A stretch of DNA of 10,027 nucleotides from the NCBI GenBank assembly GCA_026986235.1, contig JALSOY010000178.1, forward strand, positions 1 through 10,027, in the 5' to 3' direction. The position numbers and the translations under genes are program-made. The notes beneath the pieces are model-generated. The model searched no databases. It worked only from the letters and a program-made list of their open reading frames with translations, and was not told where the DNA came from. The first letter of the stretch is position 1, and every line of letters starts with the position of its first letter. This stretch comes from Caldifarciminota bacterium. Its GTDB lineage: Bacteria > Hydrothermota > Hydrothermia > B15-G9 > WFZT01. This document shows, piece by piece, positions 6,196 through 10,027 of this stretch.

Positions 6196-7548
6196 ATGCC
6201 AAAGAGTTTAAGTCAACAGGATAGAGCCATTGAGATCTGGGGGAAGGCTTCTCAAATGCTTCGCGGCCTTGTGGGCGATAAGGCCTATCAGGCCTGGTTC
6301 TCCGATCTGAGACCCATTGGCTTGATAAATGGAACCCTTTATCTCGGAGCTCCAAATGAGTTTTTTCTTGAATGGGTCGAGCATCACTACATGGACAAAC
6401 TGAAAAAGGCCGTATCACTCGTTACGGACGGTAAATTAGATGTTAGTTTCTCCCTTGAGAAGGATGAGGACGATATGACAGGGGAAAGAGAGGAAAAGAA
6501 TACAGCCGGGGATCGCTTCAAAAAGGCGAGATTGCTCAAGCACTTCACCTTCAACAACTTTGTGGTTGGACCTTCCAACGATTTCGCCTACAAAAGTTCT
6601 CTCGAAGTGGCAAAAAATCCGGTGAAAAAGTTCAATCCACTTTACATCTACGGTCCTTCAGGAGTTGGAAAGTCTCACCTGTTACACGCCATCGGAAATT
6701 ACATCGTGCTGAATTCCCGTACCGAATACAAGGTTCTGTACCTGACCGCCGAGGAATTCCTTACCAAGATGATCAATGCCATAAAAAGTAAATCCATGGT
6801 GAAATTTAAAGCTCAGATACGCGATATAGACATTCTCCTCATCGATGAGATCCAGTTTTTGAACTCAAAACCCATGATACAGGAGGAGATCTTTCATACG
6901 ATTGATTCCCTGTTGAGATCCAACAAACAGGTGGTTATGGCCTCGGATAGACCTCCTGAAGAGATAGATTCCCTTGACGAAAGAATAAGAACCAGGATGA
7001 GATCCGGACTTGTGGCAGAAATCCGGCCGGTTGACTTTGATCTCAGGAAAAAATTTATAGAAGAAAAGATCAGAAAGGAAAACATCCTGCTGTCAGAGGA
7101 GTTCATCGACTACATTGCCTACAAACCCATTAAAAACATAAGGGATCTCGAAGGTATTCTGAACGCTATCAAGGCCAAACAGGAATTTGATAGAAGGGAG
7201 ATAACGAAGAGCTTTCTCATAGATCTTCTAAAGTCCTTCAACAGCGAAGACACCATCGTGGATCTCGATGAGCTCATGAAGGTGGTTTCAGATGTCTTCA
7301 GTGTCCCCCGTGACCTCATCGTGGGCAAGACGAGGAAAATACGGGTCATGAAAGCGAGACATGCCTTCGTGTATGTGGCGCGAATAAAACTGAATGTTCC
7401 TTACAAAAAACTTGGACGCGCTCTCGGTGGAAGAGACCACTCCACAATAATCCACAGTTTCGAGCAGGGAAAGTTTCTCTTTTACACAGACCCGGATTTC
7501 CGTGAGAATGTTGAAATCATCATAGATCTCCTCTTCGGAGCAAAATGA
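6196..7548 (+). CDS. dnaA: Chromosomal replication initiator protein DnaA
   Basis: The AAA+ ATPase that binds DnaA boxes, melts oriC and loads the replicative helicase. The 450-residue product has the usual four domains. Domain I is about 1-85 (IWGKASQMLRG, AYQAWFSDLRP). A short acidic linker (about 88-110) forms domain II. The AAA+ domain is about 112-345, with Walker A GPSGVGKS at 153-160, Walker B ILLIDEIQ at 213-220, sensor I ASDRPP at 249-254 and the probable arginine finger Arg267. The C-terminal DNA-binding domain IV ends near 450 and has the signature GGRDHSTIIHS (411-421), which predicts recognition of TTATNCACA-type boxes such as those seen here. The frame is open 8 codons earlier, but AAAGGAGGT (6181-6189) places the start at ATG 6196, giving MPKSLSQQ. 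The linker is short compared with enteric DnaA. dnaN follows after 132 bases. Confidence 0.98.
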   Translation: MPKSLSQQDRAIEIWGKASQMLRGLVGDKAYQAWFSDLRPIGLINGTLYLGAPNEFFLEWVEHHYMDKLKKAVSLVTDGKLDVSFSLEKDEDDMTGEREEKNTAGDRFKKARLLKHFTFNNFVVGPSNDFAYKSSLEVAKNPVKKFNPLYIYGPSGVGKSHLLHAIGNYIVLNSRTEYKVLYLTAEEFLTKMINAIKSKSMVKFKAQIRDIDILLIDEIQFLNSKPMIQEEIFHTIDSLLRSNKQVVMASDRPPEEIDSLDERIRTRMRSGLVAEIRPVDFDLRKKFIEEKIRKENILLSEEFIDYIAYKPIKNIRDLEGILNAIKAKQEFDRREITKSFLIDLLKSFNSEDTIVDLDELMKVVSDVFSVPRDLIVGKTRKIRVMKARHAFVYVARIKLNVPYKKLGRALGGRDHSTIIHSFEQGKFLFYTDPDFRENVEIIIDLLFGAK

Positions 7549-7558
7549 ATTTCACAAG

Positions 7559-7655
7559 GTTTCCACATGGTTCAAGTTCAGTCCCTGCGAGACTTTCTCC
7601 TACTTTTCAACACCCTACTACTAAAGCAACAGATCTTTTTAAAAATTTTTAAAAA
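7559..7655 (+). other. Candidate oriC unwinding element (box-like sites, DnaA-trio, AT-rich tract) between dnaA and dnaN
   Basis: This gene-free stretch has the order reported for the bacterial basal origin unwinding system. Box-like GTTTCCACA (7559-7567) and TTTTCAACA (7604-7612) each differ from TTATCCACA at two bases. The second is followed by CC and then three consecutive CTA triplets (7615-7623), that is, TAG repeats on the other strand, the DnaA-trio form 3'-GAT-5'. One earlier CTA (7600-7602) is in phase. An AT-rich tract of exactly T5A5T5A5 (7636-7655) follows, suited to strand opening. A perfect DnaA box lies 37 bases further on, inside dnaN. That the region is the origin is inference from layout and position; the repeats themselves are plainly visible. 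Confidence 0.65.
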
Positions 7656-7680
7656 CTGTTGATGTATTGGAGGAATAGAT

Positions 7681-8775
7681 ATGAAGTTCGTTGTGGATAA
7701 AATGCTTTTTGAAAGGGCCCTGAATGAGGTGGCAAGGGCTCTACCGACGAGAACCACACTGCCAATACTGAACAACATCCTGTTTGAAGTGAAGGATGGA
7801 GAACTTTACATCTCAGCGACGAATCTGGACTTTTCTATAAGGAGCTGGATACCTGTCTATGATTCTGAAAACGGCGCCTTTACTCTGCCTGGAAAGTTGA
7901 TACTGAACATCGTTCAGACACTTCCACCTATTACTATAACATTCGAACACTCGATGGGAGCTACCAAGATGAGGACCGACAGGGCTGAATATACCCTGAC
8001 CGGACTGGATCCCGAGGATTTTCCCTCTTTTAAAACATTTGAGGGGGAAAACGGTGTTACACTTCCCACAGAAGCCCTGATAAGGGGCAGTAACCATGTT
8101 TCCTTCTGTGCCGCAAAGGAAGATCCAAGGGCATTTCTCACAGGTGTATTGATTGACTTCCGTGGGGAAGAGGTCAGACTCGTCGCCACCGATTCTCACA
8201 AACTCGGCCTCTGGAAGATCAAAAAGGAAACGGGCCTGCAGACCCAGGCCATAGTTCCGAGACACACCTTTGAGTACCTCAAAACAAAGGATGAAGAAGA
8301 GGTTAACATGAGGTTTTCCCGTGATTCCATGGGCCTCTTCTTTAAAGATTCTTTTCTCGTTACGAGACAGATTGAAGGTCCTTATCCCCCTTATGACGAA
8401 ATCATACCGGGAGAATCGGAAAATGTGGCCCTTGTTCCCCGTGATGAGCTGGTAAGTGCCCTGAGAAGATTGTCTCTATTTACTCCGAGCCCTACATACC
8501 TGATGAAGATCTTCTTCTCTCAAAACGGTCTGAGGCTCTACGCCTCCTCACCAGATGTAGGTGAGGCCGAAGAGATCGTTGAAGCCACATTTACAGGTGA
8601 ACCCATGGAACTTGCCTTCAATTCCCAGTACATTCTTGAAATAATCAGAAAACTGGACTCTGAACAGGTCAAAATTTCAATCTACAACGCATCAACGGCA
8701 ATTAAGATTGAACCTTCAGAATTTGAAGAGGACGAGGAACTTCTCTACCTTCTCATGCCCATTAAACTCGATTGA
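7681..8775 (+). CDS. dnaN: DNA polymerase III beta subunit (sliding clamp)
   Basis: Ring-forming processivity factor that tethers DNA polymerase III to DNA and also recruits ligase, MutS/MutL and Hda-type partners. The 364-residue product is full length, with three repeated clamp domains of about 120 residues each. Supporting segments are FERALNEVARALPTRTTLPILNNIL (10-34), LISATNLD-like strand LYISATNLD (42-50), the ATDSHKLGLWKI stretch in domain 2, and a standard ending in YLLMPIKLD close to the usual YLIMPMRL that lines the partner-binding pocket. The ATG at 7681 is preceded by GGAGG (7669-7673) at good spacing. Codons 4-7 (V-V-D-K) contain a perfect DnaA box on the minus strand. It probably has its own transcript or reads through from dnaA. 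It converges with murJ on the right. Confidence 0.98.
   Translation: MKFVVDKMLFERALNEVARALPTRTTLPILNNILFEVKDGELYISATNLDFSIRSWIPVYDSENGAFTLPGKLILNIVQTLPPITITFEHSMGATKMRTDRAEYTLTGLDPEDFPSFKTFEGENGVTLPTEALIRGSNHVSFCAAKEDPRAFLTGVLIDFRGEEVRLVATDSHKLGLWKIKKETGLQTQAIVPRHTFEYLKTKDEEEVNMRFSRDSMGLFFKDSFLVTRQIEGPYPPYDEIIPGESENVALVPRDELVSALRRLSLFTPSPTYLMKIFFSQNGLRLYASSPDVGEAEEIVEATFTGEPMELAFNSQYILEIIRKLDSEQVKISIYNASTAIKIEPSEFEEDEELLYLLMPIKLD
7692..7700 (-). promoter_or_regulatory. Perfect DnaA box inside the start of dnaN
   Basis: The minus strand reads TTATCCACA, an exact match to the strong DnaA-box consensus, across codons 4-7 of dnaN. It lies 37 bases downstream of the T5A5T5A5 tract, so boxes flank the presumed melting site on both sides. 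It could take part in origin binding, in DnaA control of dnaN, or both. Confidence 0.65.
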
Positions 8776-8882
8776 TCTTTCTGGAGGGGGTGGCTTCCTT
8801 ATCCACAATCACCTAAGTACAGATGACAACCTGACACAGCTTGAAAATAAAGAAGTTTTCTGGATATAGAATCCACTCCATT
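8776..8882. other. Intergenic region between convergent dnaN and murJ, part of a candidate second oriC segment
   Basis: No gene is seen. The region carries a perfect DnaA box (8799-8807) and, at its right end, nested inverted repeats. TGGAT/ATCCA spans 8861-8875. ATAGAAT (8866-8872) and ATTCTAT (8880-8886) form a 7-bp stem with a 7-base loop across the murJ stop codon. No T-run follows on either strand, so I do not call it an intrinsic terminator even though two convergent genes end here. Confidence 0.5.
8799..8807 (+). promoter_or_regulatory. Perfect DnaA box downstream of dnaN
   Basis: TTATCCACA on the plus strand exactly matches the consensus, 24 bases after the dnaN stop codon and outside any gene, so protein coding does not explain it. 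Together with the three opposite-strand boxes about 80-110 bases to the right it suggests a DnaA-binding cluster. Confidence 0.75.
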
Positions 8883-10027
8883 CTATGTGGATTTCAATGT
8901 GGATATCATGTGGAAAATCTTCCTTACCTCCTCAACCCTGAAAAGGAAAAGAAGGGAAATGTAAAGTATCGGGCCAGCCACAGAATCAAGTATGAGATCC
9001 AGCCGGGGACGCCACGAACTTAAGAGAAAGCCCGCGAAGAGAACGAAATTCACGGCCAGAATCTTAAAAATACCTTCAGAGGAGAGTCGGATTTCTCTCT
9101 CCGTGTAGAATATGAGCAGAAGGAGTTGAACCACACTGCTTAAGGAGGTCGCAAGAGCGAGACCCGAGAATCCAAGAGTCAGGCCAAGAAGTACAGAAAG
9201 GAGGATGTTTGAAATTGCACTGATGGCGAAAACTCTGTTGGGAACTTTCACAATGTTTTTTGCGTAGAAAAACTGAAGGAGAATTTTTGATACAGAGATG
9301 GGAACAATGGCCAGGGAGTAGAAGATAAGGGCAAGTGAAGTGTTGAGGAGGGCTACATCGCCGAAGTTACCTCTTTTGTATATTAGATCAACAATTCCCC
9401 GTGAATCAGCGATAAAAATTGAAAGGAATGGTAGGGTGAGAATGAGGGTTAACCTGATCCCCTCGGAGATAACATCAGATGGATCCTCATTCTTTGCAAT
9501 TTTTTCCGCAATGTCAGGATTCACAACTGTGGAAACCCCCACGCCAAAAAGTCCTACTGGTAACTGCATCAACCTGAATGCAAAGTTCAGGTAGGATATG
9601 GCACCTCCGCCCAGAAATGAGGCAATAAAAGTATTTACAAAAAGGGTGAGACGGCTGAAGCCTGTGTTTAAAAACACAGGGGAGAGGAGGTTTATAAACA
9701 TTTTAAATTCCGGGATTTTAAATCCAGAGAACCTGAAAACAGGATGTTCTTTTGAGAGAAAAGGTATCTGAAAGAGGAGGTGAAGGGCACCCCCGACGAT
9801 CACTCCTGAGGCTATGAAAAGAAGTGCTGATCGGGGTGACCCTGTGATTCTGTACCCCACGAGAGCCATTGCTATAACACCGATATTGAAGAAGACCGGT
9901 CCAAGTGCTGGAATAAAAAATCTACGATATATGTTTAAAACTCCCCCCACAAAGGCCGCAAGGGATATAAGCCATAGATAGGGAAAGGTTATCCTTGTAA
10001 GGCGAACAGTTAAGGAAAACTTAAATG
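8883..10027 (-). CDS. murJ: Lipid II flippase MurJ (MviN), C-terminal about 380 residues; 5' end beyond the right edge
   Basis: Multi-pass inner-membrane transporter of the MOP exporter superfamily that flips lipid II to the outer leaflet for peptidoglycan synthesis. The frame is open to the window end without a stop, and the extra residues (TRITFPYLWLISLAA just before FVGGVLNIYRRF) match the family. So the gene continues past 10027 and roughly the first 100-130 residues are missing. The hallmark segment FRLMQLPVGLFGVGVSTVVNP is present; its Arg (codon at 9575-9573) aligns with an arginine reported as essential in E. coli MurJ, while neighbouring acidic residues are replaced by Phe and Gln, as is frequent outside proteobacteria. 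About ten hydrophobic helices remain. The stop codon (8885-8883) lies within the hairpin next to the DnaA-box array. The gene converges with dnaN. A GTG at 9950 is an internal valine, not the start. Confidence 0.95.
   Translation of the reverse strand, partial: FKFSLTVRLTRITFPYLWLISLAAFVGGVLNIYRRFFIPALGPVFFNIGVIAMALVGYRITGSPRSALLFIASGVIVGGALHLLFQIPFLSKEHPVFRFSGFKIPEFKMFINLLSPVFLNTGFSRLTLFVNTFIASFLGGGAISYLNFAFRLMQLPVGLFGVGVSTVVNPDIAEKIAKNEDPSDVISEGIRLTLILTLPFLSIFIADSRGIVDLIYKRGNFGDVALLNTSLALIFYSLAIVPISVSKILLQFFYAKNIVKVPNRVFAISAISNILLSVLLGLTLGFSGLALATSLSSVVQLLLLIFYTEREIRLSSEGIFKILAVNFVLFAGFLLSSWRPRLDLILDSVAGPILYISLLFLFRVEEVRKIFHMISTLKST
8886..8917 (-). promoter_or_regulatory. Array of three near-consensus DnaA boxes overlapping the 3' end of murJ
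   Basis: On the minus strand, in reading order, the boxes are TTTTCCACA (8917-8909), ATATCCACA (8906-8898) and AAATCCACA (8894-8886). Each keeps the TCCACA core and differs from TTATCCACA by one (first and second) or two (third) bases. Starts are 11 and 12 bases apart, about one helical turn, so all three face the same side of the DNA, as in cooperative DnaA arrays. They also encode the last residues of MurJ. Confidence 0.7.

Noticed and set aside
6072..6224. A 50-codon open frame (MRVNLTLEIGG...) in the dnaA leader that overlaps the dnaA start by 29 bases.
   Set aside because: No ribosome site before ATG 6072; the inner ATG 6105 has GGAGG only one base away, too close. It matches no family I know, and the sequence is better explained as dnaA promoter and leader DNA. 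It could be a leader peptide but nothing supports that.
7438..7456. Two TCCACA cores close together (7441-7446 and 7451-7456) near the end of dnaA.
   Set aside because: They encode the invariant DHSTIIHS motif of DnaA domain IV, so protein constraint explains them, although they could still bind DnaA.
8861..8892. Nested inverted repeats at the dnaN/murJ junction as a bidirectional terminator.
   Set aside because: The stem is AT-rich and short, and no T-run follows on either strand; overlap with the DnaA-box array is the more likely reason for the symmetry.
9529..9537. GTTTCCACA on the minus strand in murJ, identical to the box-like site at 7559.
   Set aside because: Two mismatches from consensus, isolated and inside a coding segment; it also shows that the 7559 site alone would be weak evidence.

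Overview
This is a chromosomal window around dnaA and dnaN. The organism looks like a diderm, probably thermophilic, bacterium of uncertain phylum. Diderm: there is a LysM-bearing MltD-type murein transglycosylase with a lipoprotein-like signal, and a secreted substrate-binding protein. Thermophilic: the proteins are compact and rich in Lys, Glu and Arg, and there is a COG1839-type adenosine-specific kinase, a family best known from hyperthermophiles. Base composition is moderate and even, and I see no insertion sequence, prophage, tRNA, rRNA or CRISPR array.

Left part (1-5931), all on the minus strand. A five-gene cluster reads leftward from the replication locus: a site-2-type membrane protease, a short protein matching only the N-terminal domain of electron transfer flavoprotein alpha, panB (pantothenate/CoA synthesis), an adenosine-specific kinase, and an mltD-like transglycosylase. 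The last four are joined by 7-base overlaps or a 3-base gap. Beyond mltD a new sigma70-type promoter (TTGACA, 17 bases, TAAAAT) drives a branched-chain amino acid ABC transport operon. It begins with the binding protein (livK-like), then a strong GC-rich hairpin, then the livH permease, which runs off the left edge.

Centre (5932-8882). The protease gene and dnaA diverge across 264 bases. dnaA and dnaN follow on the plus strand. The 132 bases between them look like an origin unwinding element: box-like sequences, three consecutive CTA triplets (a DnaA-trio on the other strand) and a T5A5T5A5 tract, then a perfect DnaA box inside codons 4-7 of dnaN. A second cluster lies after dnaN: one perfect box, then three near-consensus boxes on the other strand at 11-12 base spacing, which are also the last codons of murJ. 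Together with a box in the dnaA leader, this suggests a split oriC flanking dnaA and dnaN.

Right part (8883-10027). The lipid II flippase gene murJ converges on dnaN from the minus strand; its 5' part lies outside the window.

Most genes belong to well-known families. The points of interest are the origin architecture (including boxes written into dnaN and murJ), the stand-alone ETF-alpha N-domain coupled to panB, and the operon linking a membrane protease, cofactor synthesis, a nucleoside kinase and a murein hydrolase beside the origin.
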